Shown here in pieces: positions 10,053 through 19,081 of a DNA stretch of 64,000 nt (position 1 is its first letter; each line of letters starts with the position of its first letter). Made by a program: the position numbers and the translations under genes. The stretch lies in NCBI RefSeq assembly GCF_017875735.1, contig NZ_JAGGMZ010000001.1:1364001-1428000 (forward strand). Reading direction: 5' to 3'. The notes below the pieces were generated by a model that was not told where the DNA came from, searched no databases, and saw nothing but the letters and a program-made list of their open reading frames with translations. Source of the stretch: Arthrobacter sp. CAN_C5. Lineage in GTDB: Bacteria; Actinomycetota; Actinomycetes; Actinomycetales; Micrococcaceae.

Positions 10053-10844
10053 ATGACTTCGACGCCTTCCAGCTATGACTTCACCGATTCTGACTCTCCG
10101 ATGGACATCAGGGCATCCACGGTGCTCCCCGCAACCCGCACGGACATTGAATTGCGGACTTCCGACGGGTTGACGCTGGTGGGCGAGTTCGCCGAACCGG
10201 TGGACCGGCCGCCGCTGGCCACACTGGTGACCATGCATCCGCTGCCCACCGCTGGCGGATTCATGGACTCGCACGTGTTCCGGAAGGCATCTTTCAGGCT
10301 TCCGGCGCTGGCGGACATCGCAGTACTTCGCTTCAATACCCGCGGCACCAGTTCGCCGCGTGGCCGCAGCGAAGGCGAGTTCGATGGCGGCGCAGCGGAA
10401 CAAGCAGACATTGAGGCGGCTGTCGCCTGGGCCGCCGAACGCCACCCGGAAAACATCTGGCTGGTCGGCTGGTCCTTCGGCACCGAACTGTGCCTGAAGT
10501 ACGGTGCCTCCGAGCCGATAGCGTCCGCCATTCAGGGTGCAATCCTGTTGTCCCCGCCGCTCCACCGAGCTGGGGATGAGGATCTCGATGCGTGGGCCGC
10601 CTCCGGTCTGACCCTGAAGGTCCTGGTACCCGAACACGACGATTATCTTCAGCCAGCAGCGGCCACCACCCGGTTCTCCCGGGTACCCCAGGCCGAGGTC
10701 ATTGGGGTGGATGGGGCCAAGCACCTCTGGGTGGGTGAGAAGTATGCGGCGCGTGTCCTCGATGAAATCGCCGACACCGTCCTGCCCGGCAGCTCCGATT
10801 CGCTGCCGACCACCTGGACCGGAGAAGCCGCCACCGCGTCCTAA
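10053..10844 (+). CDS. Alpha/beta hydrolase
   Basis: A 263-residue soluble hydrolase. The nucleophile elbow is GWSFG (Ser in LVGWSFGTELCL, about residue 132), the acid is probably in VPEHDDYL, and the His is in GAKHLWVG. FNTRGTSSPRG near residue 93 is a typical loop of dipeptidyl-peptidase or dienelactone-hydrolase-like members. No signal peptide is visible. It converges on the AI-2E permease gene with a 24-bp gap. The substrate cannot be deduced from the sequence. Confidence 0.85.
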   Translation: MTSTPSSYDFTDSDSPMDIRASTVLPATRTDIELRTSDGLTLVGEFAEPVDRPPLATLVTMHPLPTAGGFMDSHVFRKASFRLPALADIAVLRFNTRGTSSPRGRSEGEFDGGAAEQADIEAAVAWAAERHPENIWLVGWSFGTELCLKYGASEPIASAIQGAILLSPPLHRAGDEDLDAWAASGLTLKVLVPEHDDYLQPAAATTRFSRVPQAEVIGVDGAKHLWVGEKYAARVLDEIADTVLPGSSDSLPTTWTGEAATAS

Positions 10845-10868
10845 AGCGGTGGCATCCAGCACACCGGG

Positions 10869-12239
10869 CTACTGCCCGTCCTGACGGGCGATGAACACTT
10901 CCTTGAGCAGCAACATCACGGCGGCGGCGGTCGGAATGGCGATGAGCGCCCCCAGCACGCCCAGCAGACTGCCGCCAGCAATCACGGCGATCACTGCCAC
11001 CGAGCCGGGAACCGCGACCGCCCGCTGCATGATGCGGGGTGAGATGAAGTACGCCTCAACCTGCAGGTAGGCGAGGTAGAGCACGGCGAAGAGCAGTGTG
11101 GTCTGCCACCCGGCGGTCAACGCAACTAAGGTGACGATGACCGCGGCGATCAGCGCCCCCACCAGTGGAATGAAGGCCAGCAGTACCACGACGAAGGCCA
11201 GCAGAACCGAGAACGGGACCTGGGCGATGGTCATGAAGATGAAGGCAAAGATCGCGTTCAGCAGGGCGACACACGCCTGGCCGATCACGTAGTTGCCGAC
11301 GCTGCTGGTGATCTCCTCGGCCAGCGACTTGACCCGTGGTCGGCGTGAGCGTGGTGCCAGGCGGTAGGCCCATTCCTTCATCGCGGGCAGCGACGCCAGG
11401 AAGTACAGGGTCAGCACCAGCACGATCAGGGTGCCGAACAGGCTGTTGAGGATGACCGTTCCCACTCCCAGAACGCCACCGAAGATCCCGCCTACCGCCT
11501 CCGAGTTGTCGAAGAAGTTATTGACCTCATCGGTTACCCGCTCCCTCACCTGGAACTGCTGGTCGACCGTACGGAAGAAGTCCGAGTTCAGAAAGTCATC
11601 AACAAACCCGGGCGCCCGGTCCACGAACTGGCTCGTCTGGTTCGCGATGGTGGGGATCAGGGTGGCGAAGAAGCCTGCAATGAGGCTCGCAAGCAACAAC
11701 AGCGCGACGGCGATACCGGCCGGGCGTGGTACCCCCTTTTTCTCCAGCCAGCGGACTATGGGATCCAGCCCGAGCGCAATGAACATGGCAGCGCCGATCC
11801 ACAGCAGCAACTGGCCCACGTTGGTGATCATGAAATAGGCCAGCAGGGCCAGGCCGACACCCACGGTACCCATGAATCCGAAGTGGATGGGGTGGTGGCG
11901 CATGGACCGGGGCTGCGGGTTGCCGAACTTCAGGCGCTCGTCGGCGAGGGTCACCTCCTCGTCGAAGGGCACCTGATCAGGAGCGCGCTCGGGGGGGAAC
12001 TCAAACCGCAGCCGGGGCTGCGCCCCGGGGATGGGCTTGCGCAACCGGTGCAGGATCGCGGCCAGCAGGCCCGGCTGGGAGGCTTCATCGGGGGAGCCCG
12101 CCGTGTGCCCGTTCGCCACGCGGGGTGGGGCAGTGGGCCGGGGGAGCGGCTCGCCGACCGGAACTTCCTGATTATCGCTCACGCTTGTTTTCTGCTTTCC
12201 CAGTGGTGCCTGCGAGGGGTGGCCGTCATCCAGAGCCAT
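10869..12239 (-). CDS. AI-2E family (PerM/YhhT-type) permease
   Basis: A 456-residue polytopic protein with a cytoplasmic Pro-rich N-terminus of about 120 residues. Hydrophobic segments follow in the family pattern: a helix pair near residues 125-165, LLLLASLIAGFFATLIPTIA, a long amphipathic insert, then FGTLIVLVLTLYFLASLPAM and four to five C-terminal helices including FVVVLLAFIPLVGALIAAV. Family members have been proposed to export autoinducer-2 or to work in ion exchange; the substrate is not established. Transcribed alone, divergent from the large membrane protein across a 245-bp spacer with no other recognised feature. Confidence 0.88.
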   Translation of the reverse strand: MALDDGHPSQAPLGKQKTSVSDNQEVPVGEPLPRPTAPPRVANGHTAGSPDEASQPGLLAAILHRLRKPIPGAQPRLRFEFPPERAPDQVPFDEEVTLADERLKFGNPQPRSMRHHPIHFGFMGTVGVGLALLAYFMITNVGQLLLWIGAAMFIALGLDPIVRWLEKKGVPRPAGIAVALLLLASLIAGFFATLIPTIANQTSQFVDRAPGFVDDFLNSDFFRTVDQQFQVRERVTDEVNNFFDNSEAVGGIFGGVLGVGTVILNSLFGTLIVLVLTLYFLASLPAMKEWAYRLAPRSRRPRVKSLAEEITSSVGNYVIGQACVALLNAIFAFIFMTIAQVPFSVLLAFVVVLLAFIPLVGALIAAVIVTLVALTAGWQTTLLFAVLYLAYLQVEAYFISPRIMQRAVAVPGSVAVIAVIAGGSLLGVLGALIAIPTAAAVMLLLKEVFIARQDGQ

Positions 12240-12484
12240 TGCACGTTAGCGAAACACTAACAGGCAAGCTGGACGGCGCCCTGCACCCTGACCGGTCCGC
12301 CGTCGTGCCCGGGACCAGCGTGGTTCCAGCCGATAGTGACGCCCTCCACAAAATCCTGCCGTGTAGGTGAAGTTAGTTACGATGGGAGGTGAGATCAAGC
12401 TTTTGCACAGACAATCGCGCCGCCGGGGACCTGTCGGCGCATGATGCGCGGCCGTGCTGCGCGCGAGCAACGATAGGTATCTGA

Positions 12485-14236
12485 GTGCGTTTCAAGATTG
12501 CAGTTCCCGCCCTGGTGATCGGAGTGCTGTTGATGCTCGTGGGCATCGCACAGCTCACCTTTTTGTCCCCTTCCGAGACAGTGACCGCTTCGGTGCCAGC
12601 CGGAACCGAGAGCGGTCCGGTGACTGTGATCGACGCTGGTGCCAAGGAGCCCGGAGCCGACGACGTCGACATCACGGTCCGCTCTGAGGGGACCTTCACT
12701 CTCGCTGTCGGCCGGGCCAGCGACGTCGACGCCTGGGTGGGCGACGCGGCCCACCTCCGGGTGACCGGAATTGAAGAGGACGGCCTCCAGACCACGTTCA
12801 CTGACGGCGAGCAGACAGTTCCGGATCCCAGCGGATCCGATCTTTGGACCAGCGAGGAAACCGCCGAAGGTAGCGTCACCCACCGCTGGCTGGACCCGGC
12901 CGACGGCGACTGGTCCATTTTGCTTGCGTCCGACGGCGAAAACCCCGCCCCTACCAATGTCTCGATCACATGGCCCAACGACGAGACCACGGTCTGGGCT
13001 GTTCCCCTCATCGTGATCGGAGCCCTCATCGTTCTGATCGGGATCGCACTGTTCTTCCGCAAGCCCAAGCGCGAACGACCTCCGACCGTTGAGGGGTCGC
13101 GAGCCCATCAGCGCGCCCTTGAAGCCCGCAACAAGCAGGGCAGGAAGGGCGGAGCACAGTTCAGCGTGGCAGTCGTTGTCATGGGACTCACCGCTTCCGG
13201 ACTCAGTGCGGCGCACGCCACGACGTCGGAGCCATCCCCCTCGCCTGCGACGTCGGAGCCATCCCCCTCGCCTGCGACGTCGGAGCCATCCCCCTCGCCT
13301 GCGACGTCGGAGCCATCCCCCTCGCCCGCGGCGGAGGAGACCGGGGACCAGCCGCCGGTGGTGCTCGAAAGCCAGTTGGAGCGAATTCTCGCTTCGGTTG
13401 CCACCGTCGTCGCGGAGGGTGACGCGGCCGCCGACGCCGATCTGCTTGCGCCTCGGACCGCAGAGGCCGCACTGGCGCTGCGGACCGCCAATTACGCTGT
13501 GCGTGCCGACGCCTCGGAGATCCCGGAGCCCACGCCGGTGGCCGCGGAACCGATCCTGACCACCATGATCTCCTCCGATCCCAGCTGGCCCCGCACGGTG
13601 GTGGCCCTCACCCAGTCCGAGGACAACCCAGTGCCGCAGGCGCTGGTGCTGGTACAGGCAGACCCCCGGTCCAATTACCAGCTCAGCGCGGCTATCCAGA
13701 TGCTGCCCGGCACGACCTTTCCCAGCTCCGAGGGCTCAGCCGGGGTGGCACAGGTCCCGCTCGACAACGCACCAGGACTCGCCTACGCGCCGCAGACGGC
13801 GATGAACGCCATTGCGGATTTCCTCTCCGAACCCGACGGCGACAACGCCGACACTTTCGAGGAGAACTCCTTCGCGGAGGCCATCACGTCCTTCCAGTCG
13901 GATGTCGTGGCGGATCCGGACAATGACTCGGCGGACATCACCTTTGTCCACGCTTCGGAGCCCGACTACACGCATGCCCTCGCCACCAGCGACGGCGGCG
14001 CGATGGTCTTCGGGTACCTGAACCACACCTACTCCAGCGTGCCCCGGGGCTCCCGTGACTCCATCGATCTCGACGGCACCGTCTACGAGTCGCTCACGGG
14101 CGAGACGTCGACCGACGAGGGCATTGACGTGCGCTACGGCGAAGCGGTCATGATGTACATACCCACCGAGGAAAGCGGCGAACGCGTCCGGGTCGTCGGC
14201 GCCGCCCAGCAATTTTTGTCCGCCGAGCTGAGATAG
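12485..14236 (+). CDS. Two-lobed membrane/exported protein with Ser-Pro repeats
   Basis: A 583-residue protein of unknown function starting at GTG. A first transmembrane helix (about residues 7-27) precedes an extracytoplasmic beta-rich domain (28-168), and a second helix follows (169-190). After a basic cytoplasmic stretch (RKPKRERPP to GRKGG) a third hydrophobic segment (about 225-243) ends in AAHA, which resembles a signal-peptidase site. Four copies of TSEPSPSPA then lead into a large acidic C-terminal domain (about 290-583). The layout looks like two exported proteins fused end to end. It precedes the thioredoxin/TPR gene by 65 bp. Confidence 0.8.
   Translation: MRFKIAVPALVIGVLLMLVGIAQLTFLSPSETVTASVPAGTESGPVTVIDAGAKEPGADDVDITVRSEGTFTLAVGRASDVDAWVGDAAHLRVTGIEEDGLQTTFTDGEQTVPDPSGSDLWTSEETAEGSVTHRWLDPADGDWSILLASDGENPAPTNVSITWPNDETTVWAVPLIVIGALIVLIGIALFFRKPKRERPPTVEGSRAHQRALEARNKQGRKGGAQFSVAVVVMGLTASGLSAAHATTSEPSPSPATSEPSPSPATSEPSPSPATSEPSPSPAAEETGDQPPVVLESQLERILASVATVVAEGDAAADADLLAPRTAEAALALRTANYAVRADASEIPEPTPVAAEPILTTMISSDPSWPRTVVALTQSEDNPVPQALVLVQADPRSNYQLSAAIQMLPGTTFPSSEGSAGVAQVPLDNAPGLAYAPQTAMNAIADFLSEPDGDNADTFEENSFAEAITSFQSDVVADPDNDSADITFVHASEPDYTHALATSDGGAMVFGYLNHTYSSVPRGSRDSIDLDGTVYESLTGETSTDEGIDVRYGEAVMMYIPTEESGERVRVVGAAQQFLSAELR
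13223..13330 (+). repeat. Four tandem 27-bp coding repeats
   Basis: Units at 13223-13249, 13250-13276, 13277-13303 and 13304-13330 are identical except for one T-to-C change in the last. Each encodes TSEPSPSPA, a flexible Pro/Ser linker between the third hydrophobic segment and the C-terminal domain. The near identity at DNA level indicates recent slippage or expansion, so copy number should vary between strains. Confidence 0.92.
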
Positions 14237-14301
14237 TTCCGGCGAGCATCACCACTTGTCTACCCACGATCAAATGACTTCCAACGAATAAAGGCGGAAC
14301 C

Positions 14302-15312
14302 ATGAGCATTCCGAACAACCGCGGGCCCCTCCCGCCGTCGTCAATGAACCTGCACGGAGCCGTTGACCTTTCGGCGCTGAAGGCGCGTGCCGAAGCAGCA
14401 CGCACAGCGCCCCAGGGCGGCGCGCCGGCGGCTGGCAACGGCCAGCAGGCGGAAGCCCAACCCGCCAGCGGAGCCGGCGCCGCCGGGAGCCCCTACGTGG
14501 TCGAGGTCACCGAGCAGAGCTTCCCCCAGCTGGTACAGCTCTCCTCCCAGGTCCCCGTGGTCGTTGACCTGCGGGCCGGATGGAGCGAGGAATCCTCCCG
14601 CGTCACTGCCGTGCTGGAAGCCATCGCCGTCGAACACGATGGCAAGGTCCTGCTGGCGAAGGTCGATGTCGAAACGCAGCCGCAGATTGCCCAGGCATTT
14701 CAGGCCCAGACCGTACCGACCGTCGTCGCCGTTCTCAAGGGGCAGCCCGTGCCTCTGTTCGAGGGTGCCGTCCCCGAACAGCAGATCCGTTCCTTCATCG
14801 ATGAACTGCTGAAGGTGGCAGGCGCCAACGGGGTCGCCGGATCGCTGCGGGAGGGCGCTGACGCCGAGGGTGCCGAGGCCGCGGCCGAGGAGCCACCCCT
14901 GCCCCCGCACCACCAGGCCGCCTTTGACGCGATCGAGGCGGGGGACTATCTGGCCGCCGCGGCATCCTACCGCCAGGCCCTGGCCGAACAGCCCGCGGAC
15001 GCCGAGGCCAAGGCTGGACTCGCCCAGGTGGAACTGATGCAGCGGCTGAAGGACGTTGATGCGGCAACCATCCGCCAGCGCGCAGCCGACGAGCCAGACA
15101 TTCTTGAAAGCCAGCTGGCCGTGGCGGACCTGGATGTGTCAGGAGGACACGTCGAGGACGGGTTCGCCCGGATCGTGGCCTTCATTTCCCGCACCGCCGG
15201 TGAACCGCGTGAAGCGGCACGGGTGCGGCTGCTGGAACTGTTCGACGTCGTCGGTGTCGCCGATCCACGGGTCACCAAGGCCCGTGGAGCACTCGCCCGA
15301 GCCCTGTTCTAG
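14302..15312 (+). CDS. YbbN/CnoX-like thioredoxin-fold and TPR protein
   Basis: A 336-residue protein: a disordered N-terminus (about 1-62), a thioredoxin fold (about 63-175; VPVVVDLRAGWSEESSRV, then KVDVETQPQIAQAF and the cis-Pro loop TVPTVVAVLKG), an acidic linker, and a C-terminal TPR-like helical domain (about 195-336). The usual CxxC is replaced by SEES, so no dithiol chemistry is expected. E. coli YbbN (CnoX), with the same plan, is a chaperone partner of DnaK and GroEL. The M. tuberculosis counterpart is Rv1324. The start ATG has AAAGGCGG seven bases upstream. Confidence 0.88.
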   Translation: MSIPNNRGPLPPSSMNLHGAVDLSALKARAEAARTAPQGGAPAAGNGQQAEAQPASGAGAAGSPYVVEVTEQSFPQLVQLSSQVPVVVDLRAGWSEESSRVTAVLEAIAVEHDGKVLLAKVDVETQPQIAQAFQAQTVPTVVAVLKGQPVPLFEGAVPEQQIRSFIDELLKVAGANGVAGSLREGADAEGAEAAAEEPPLPPHHQAAFDAIEAGDYLAAAASYRQALAEQPADAEAKAGLAQVELMQRLKDVDAATIRQRAADEPDILESQLAVADLDVSGGHVEDGFARIVAFISRTAGEPREAARVRLLELFDVVGVADPRVTKARGALARALF

Positions 15313-15319
15313 AGCAGGA

Positions 15320-15332
15320 CCCCGGTTCGGGG
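15320..15332 (+). terminator. Weak hairpin after the thioredoxin/TPR gene
   Basis: CCCCG-GTT-CGGGG lies eight bases after the stop codon. The stem is short and no U-run follows, so it is at best a partial terminator. Confidence 0.3.
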
Positions 15333-15411
15333 ACACAGGTCATCCGGGTGGCGGAAGATCCCGGGCGGTAATTCGTCCCTTTGGATGACGAGGAGCAGCC
15401 TCCCACGTTGT

Positions 15412-15417
15412 TAGCGT
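15412..15417 (+). promoter_or_regulatory. Leaderless -10 element for the ABC exporter operon
   Basis: TAGCGT ends six bases before the ATG at 15424. The intervening TGGGGG is too close to serve as a Shine-Dalgarno sequence. Confidence 0.45.
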
Positions 15418-15423
15418 TGGGGG

Positions 15424-16236
15424 ATGAGTTCACCCACCCTTCCCCTGTCTCCCGATACTGCCGGCGAACCTACCCTTCCGGGGAGCCCTGCACTCGTCAT
15501 CCGCGGGCTCGCCAAGCGGTTCGGCGAGAAGATCGCCGTCAACGGTGTCGACCTGGATGTCCCGGCCGGATCCTTCTACGGACTGGTGGGACCCAACGGG
15601 GCGGGCAAGACCACCACGCTATCGATGGCGACCGGACTCCTCCGGCCCGATCATGGGCATGCCTGGGTGCATGGCGTCGACGTCTGGGACCATCCCCTCG
15701 AAGCGAAGAAGCTGATGGGAATCCTTCCGGACGGGGTAAGGCTGTTCGACCGGTTGACCGGCGAGCAGCTGGTGACCTACGCCGGGCTGCTGCGTGGCAT
15801 GGACCGGGACACCGTTGCCGAACGGGTTGCGGACCTGCTCCGGGCCCTGGACCTCGCCAACGACGCGGGCACCCTGGTGGTCGACTATTCGGCCGGTATG
15901 ACCAAGAAGATCGCGCTGGCGTCCGCGCTGATCCATGCGCCGTCGCTGCTGGTGCTCGACGAGCCCTTCGAATCGGTGGATCCGGTGTCAGCGGCGAACA
16001 TCCGTGACATCCTCGCCAGCTATGTCGGCTCCGGTGGAACCGTCATCGTTTCCAGCCACGTGATGGACCTGGTGCAGCGGATGTGCGACCACGTGGCAGT
16101 GATCGCCGCCGGTACCGTGCTCGCTGCCGGCACCGTGGACGAGGTGCGCGGGGAATCCAGCCTGGAGGACCGGTTCGTGGAACTCGTGGGTGGCCGGAAC
16201 ACTGCGGAGGGCCTCACATGGTTGCGCACCTCCTAA
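15424..16236 (+). CDS. ABC transporter ATP-binding protein
   Basis: A 270-residue nucleotide-binding subunit of an ABC exporter. Walker A is GPNGAGKT at residues 56-63, the signature is the variant YSAGMTKKIALA, and Walker B is LLVLDEPFESVDP, followed by the switch His in VIVSSHVMD. The order fits the CcmA/NatA class that pairs with a separate integral membrane protein. The next gene overlaps by 19 nt and encodes that membrane subunit. The substrate is unknown; the weak signature (YSAGM instead of LSGGQ) may lower turnover or mark a subfamily. Confidence 0.92.
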   Translation: MSSPTLPLSPDTAGEPTLPGSPALVIRGLAKRFGEKIAVNGVDLDVPAGSFYGLVGPNGAGKTTTLSMATGLLRPDHGHAWVHGVDVWDHPLEAKKLMGILPDGVRLFDRLTGEQLVTYAGLLRGMDRDTVAERVADLLRALDLANDAGTLVVDYSAGMTKKIALASALIHAPSLLVLDEPFESVDPVSAANIRDILASYVGSGGTVIVSSHVMDLVQRMCDHVAVIAAGTVLAAGTVDEVRGESSLEDRFVELVGGRNTAEGLTWLRTS

Positions 16237-17789
16237 GACTCAAACTCACCCTCCTCCGGAACTCCCTGAAGCGCAGCACTTGGGCGCTGGTTGGGGTCAT
16301 CCTGGGTGGCCTGTACGGGCTCGGGATGCTGGGCCTGTTGATCGTTGGTCTGGTCTTCCTGGGGAACGCAGACCCTACAGTGATCCGCAATGTGTTGGTC
16401 ATTGGCGGGTCGGTGGTGGTCCTCGGCTGGATCGTGGTGCCAATGGTTTCTTCCGGTATCGATATGACCCTCGACCCGGCCCGGTTTGTCACCTTCGCGG
16501 TACCAATGCGGCAGATGATCGCCGGGTTGGCGCTTGGAGCGGTGATCGGGATTCCCGGGATCATCACCCTGCTGGCCTCCCTGGCCCAGGTGGGCACCTG
16601 GATCCGGTACCCGGCCGCTGCTGTGGCGGCCCTCATCTGCGCGGTGCTCGCCGTGCTGCTCTGCGTGGTCGCTTCCCGGTTGGCGACCACAGCGGTCATT
16701 TCCCTCACCTCCTCCCGCCGGTTCAAGGACGTCAGCTCGATGGTGATCCTGGTGCCGCTGATCCTGGTGGGTCCGATCATCGCCGCTGTCGCGACCGGTT
16801 TTGAGCAGTCGCCGGGCTTCGCCAACGAACTCGCGGCTATCCTGGGGTGGACCCCGCTCGGGGTTTTCTGGGCGGTGCCCGCGGACGTGGCCGACGGCGC
16901 CTACCTCACCGCTACGCTCCGGTTCGTCCTCGGCGTCGTTGTGCTCGCGGTGCTTGCCTGGCTCTGGCAACTGAACCTGGCGAGGGCGCTGGTCACCCCC
17001 GCCTACAACGCGGTCACCCGGAAGGGCGCCGGCAATCTGGGATTTTTCCGCCGCTTCCCGGCCACACCCACCGGCGCGGTGGCAGCCCGGGCACTGACCT
17101 ACTGGGCCCGGGACCCACGGTATCTGGGGTCGATCGTGATCGTTCCGTTGGTACCGCTGCTGATGCTGTTCTTCGCAGCACAGTCGGGGGACTACACGCT
17201 GCTGAATTTCGTGGGACCGATTATCGCTTTCCTGCTCGCGTGGTCCATTTCAGCCGACATCTCCTACGACAACACTGCCTTCTGGTTACACCTGTCCACG
17301 GGTGTGAGCGGTCGGTCCGACCGGGCCGGACGCGCCCTGGCCGTCGCGGTAATCTCGGCCCCAGCGGTGCTGGTATTCACCATTGCACCGCTGTGGATTT
17401 CCGGCAGCCTCGAGGACCTCCCGATGATGCTCGGACTGTCCATCGGCGTCCTGCTGACCGGCATTGGGTTCTCCAGCGTGGTTTCCGCACGGTATACCTA
17501 CAACGTGCCGTTGCCGGGGGAGAGCCCGCTGAAGACCCCACCGGGCACCGGGTTCTCGATGTTTGCCGTCCAGATGATTGGCTGGCTGGTCCTGCTGGTG
17601 CTGGTCATCCCGGAACTGGGGCTCGCGATTGCCTATCTGGTCACCGGAAACAGTGCCTTCGGTTGGCTCACCCTGCTGGTGGGATGCGTGTTGGGTGCCG
17701 TCCTGCTTCTCGTCGGGTTGAAGCTGGGCGGACAATGGTACGACCGTAGGGCGCCGGAACTGCTGCAGGCGGTGTCAGTCAACAAGTAG
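16218..17789 (+). CDS. ABC transporter permease
   Basis: A 523-residue integral membrane partner of the preceding ATPase. The chosen ATG (MVAHLLRLKLTLLRNSLKRS) lies inside the end of the ATPase gene, implying translational coupling; longer in-frame versions would read far back through that gene. About 12 hydrophobic segments are visible, among them the first helix after residue 22 and pairs around residues 115-170 and 410-510. No solute-binding protein is encoded nearby, so export is more likely than import. The substrate is unknown. Confidence 0.88.
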   Translation: MVAHLLRLKLTLLRNSLKRSTWALVGVILGGLYGLGMLGLLIVGLVFLGNADPTVIRNVLVIGGSVVVLGWIVVPMVSSGIDMTLDPARFVTFAVPMRQMIAGLALGAVIGIPGIITLLASLAQVGTWIRYPAAAVAALICAVLAVLLCVVASRLATTAVISLTSSRRFKDVSSMVILVPLILVGPIIAAVATGFEQSPGFANELAAILGWTPLGVFWAVPADVADGAYLTATLRFVLGVVVLAVLAWLWQLNLARALVTPAYNAVTRKGAGNLGFFRRFPATPTGAVAARALTYWARDPRYLGSIVIVPLVPLLMLFFAAQSGDYTLLNFVGPIIAFLLAWSISADISYDNTAFWLHLSTGVSGRSDRAGRALAVAVISAPAVLVFTIAPLWISGSLEDLPMMLGLSIGVLLTGIGFSSVVSARYTYNVPLPGESPLKTPPGTGFSMFAVQMIGWLVLLVLVIPELGLAIAYLVTGNSAFGWLTLLVGCVLGAVLLLVGLKLGGQWYDRRAPELLQAVSVNK

Positions 17790-17829
17790 GCAGGTTCTGA
17801 ACAGCCTGACCACAACAAAAGGACAGTGG

Positions 17830-18612
17830 ATGGAAGTTGTTATCCTGCCCGATCCGTCAGCCATCGCCACGCTCGCAGCGGATGCGATCGAGGCGCTGGT
17901 GCGGCGCAAACCCGACGCTGTGCTGGGTCTGGCGACCGGTTCGTCGCCGCTCGGCGTCTATGACGAACTGGCGACCCGGCACCAGCGGGACGGTCTGAGC
18001 TTCGCGGCCGCCCACGGCTTCGCGCTGGATGAGTATGTGGGACTTCCCGCCGGGCACCCCGAGTCCTACCGGGAGGTGATCCGTAGGGAGTTCACCGACC
18101 GGATCGATATCCGCCCGGAAAACGTGCACGGTCCCGACGGCGCCGCAACGGATATTCCCGCAGCCTGCGCGGCCTATGAGGAGGCCATCCGGCTGGCGGG
18201 CGGCGTTGACCTGCAGCTGTTGGGGGTGGGGACCGACGGCCACATTGGCTTCAATGAACCGGGTAGCTCACTGGTCTCACGCACCCGGATCAAGTCGCTC
18301 ATCATGCAGACCCGCAAGGACAATGCCAGGTTCTTCGGCAGCGTCGACGAGGTGCCACATCACGTGGTGACCCAGGGCCTCGGGACCATCATGGACGCCC
18401 GGCACGTGGTGCTGATCGCAACGGGCGCCCAAAAGGCGCGGGCAGTTCACGATTTCGTCGAGGGCCCGGTGGCGGCGGTGTGCGCGGCATCCATTCTGCA
18501 GATGCACCCACACGCCACCATCCTCATCGATGATGCGGCGGCCTCGGGCTTGAAACTGGCAGATTATTATCGCCACACTTACGCCAACAAACCCTCCTGG
18601 CAGGGAATCTAG
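17830..18612 (+). CDS. nagB: Glucosamine-6-phosphate deaminase
   Basis: Converts glucosamine-6-phosphate to fructose-6-phosphate and ammonia, the step after NagA. The 260-residue product has the phosphate loop LATGSSPLG, the catalytic sequence LDEYVGL, and GVGTDGHIGFNEPGS holding the ring-opening His. AAAGGA stands six bases before the ATG. Although it follows the ABC permease by 40 bp, nothing ties that exporter to amino sugars. The matching nagA is on the opposite strand at 5.4-6.6 kb. Confidence 0.95.
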   Translation: MEVVILPDPSAIATLAADAIEALVRRKPDAVLGLATGSSPLGVYDELATRHQRDGLSFAAAHGFALDEYVGLPAGHPESYREVIRREFTDRIDIRPENVHGPDGAATDIPAACAAYEEAIRLAGGVDLQLLGVGTDGHIGFNEPGSSLVSRTRIKSLIMQTRKDNARFFGSVDEVPHHVVTQGLGTIMDARHVVLIATGAQKARAVHDFVEGPVAAVCAASILQMHPHATILIDDAAASGLKLADYYRHTYANKPSWQGI

Positions 18613-18650
18613 GTTGCTATCCGCCCGGCAGTATGGTCACGAAGCAAGGA

Positions 18651-18656
18651 TAGGAT
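18651..18656 (+). promoter_or_regulatory. Leaderless -10 element for the DUF3039 gene
   Basis: TAGGAT ends six bases before the ATG at 18663, with no ribosome-binding site between the two. Confidence 0.5.
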
Positions 18657-18662
18657 GGACGC

Positions 18663-18977
18663 ATGAGTACGCCTGCAGACCCTTTTGACAATGATCCCGG
18701 CAACGACCCACGCACTGATCCCCAGCGCTCAGGCTCCACCGCCACGCTGGAGCGCGAGGAGCTTCGGGAAGAGCTGGAACCAGGGGATCGCGAACGCCTC
18801 GCCCACTACGTCCGCAAAGAGAAGATCATGGAGTCCGCCCTGTCAGGCGAGCCAGTGATCGCTTTGTGCGGCAAGGTGTGGACGCCGGGCCGCGACCCGC
18901 AGAAGTTCCCGGTATGCCCGGAGTGCAAAGACATCTACAACGGCATGCGCCCTGGCAAGGACGACAAGGACAAATAG
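18663..18977 (+). CDS. DUF3039 zinc-ribbon-like protein
   Basis: A 104-residue hydrophilic protein with an acidic, disordered N-terminal half and a C-terminal conserved block: RLAHYVRKEKIMESALSG, VIALCGKVWTPGRDP and FPVCPECKDIYNG. The Cys of LCGK together with CPEC suggests a zinc knuckle. It matches the actinobacterial DUF3039 family, whose function is unknown. Leaderless start; the MFS gene follows after 104 bp containing a hairpin. Confidence 0.85.
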   Translation: MSTPADPFDNDPGNDPRTDPQRSGSTATLEREELREELEPGDRERLAHYVRKEKIMESALSGEPVIALCGKVWTPGRDPQKFPVCPECKDIYNGMRPGKDDKDK

Positions 18978-18998
18978 CACCACCCCTCAGAGGAAACG

Positions 18999-19024
18999 TC
19001 CCCGGATACGGGTTTGTCCGGGGA
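18999..19024 (+). terminator. GC-rich hairpin between DUF3039 and the MFS gene
   Basis: TCCCCGGA (18999-19006) pairs with TCCGGGGA (19017-19024) around a 10-nt loop. There is no U-run, so termination is plausible but not certain. Confidence 0.4.
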
Positions 19025-19081
19025 TAGTGGTGGTCGGTATTCCTGCGTGCCCCTCCGTCGTCGTCGGTTGACTAAGGATTC

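Noticed and set aside
13223-13330. The 27-bp repeats as a CRISPR array
   Set aside because: They are contiguous without spacers and lie in frame inside a coding sequence.
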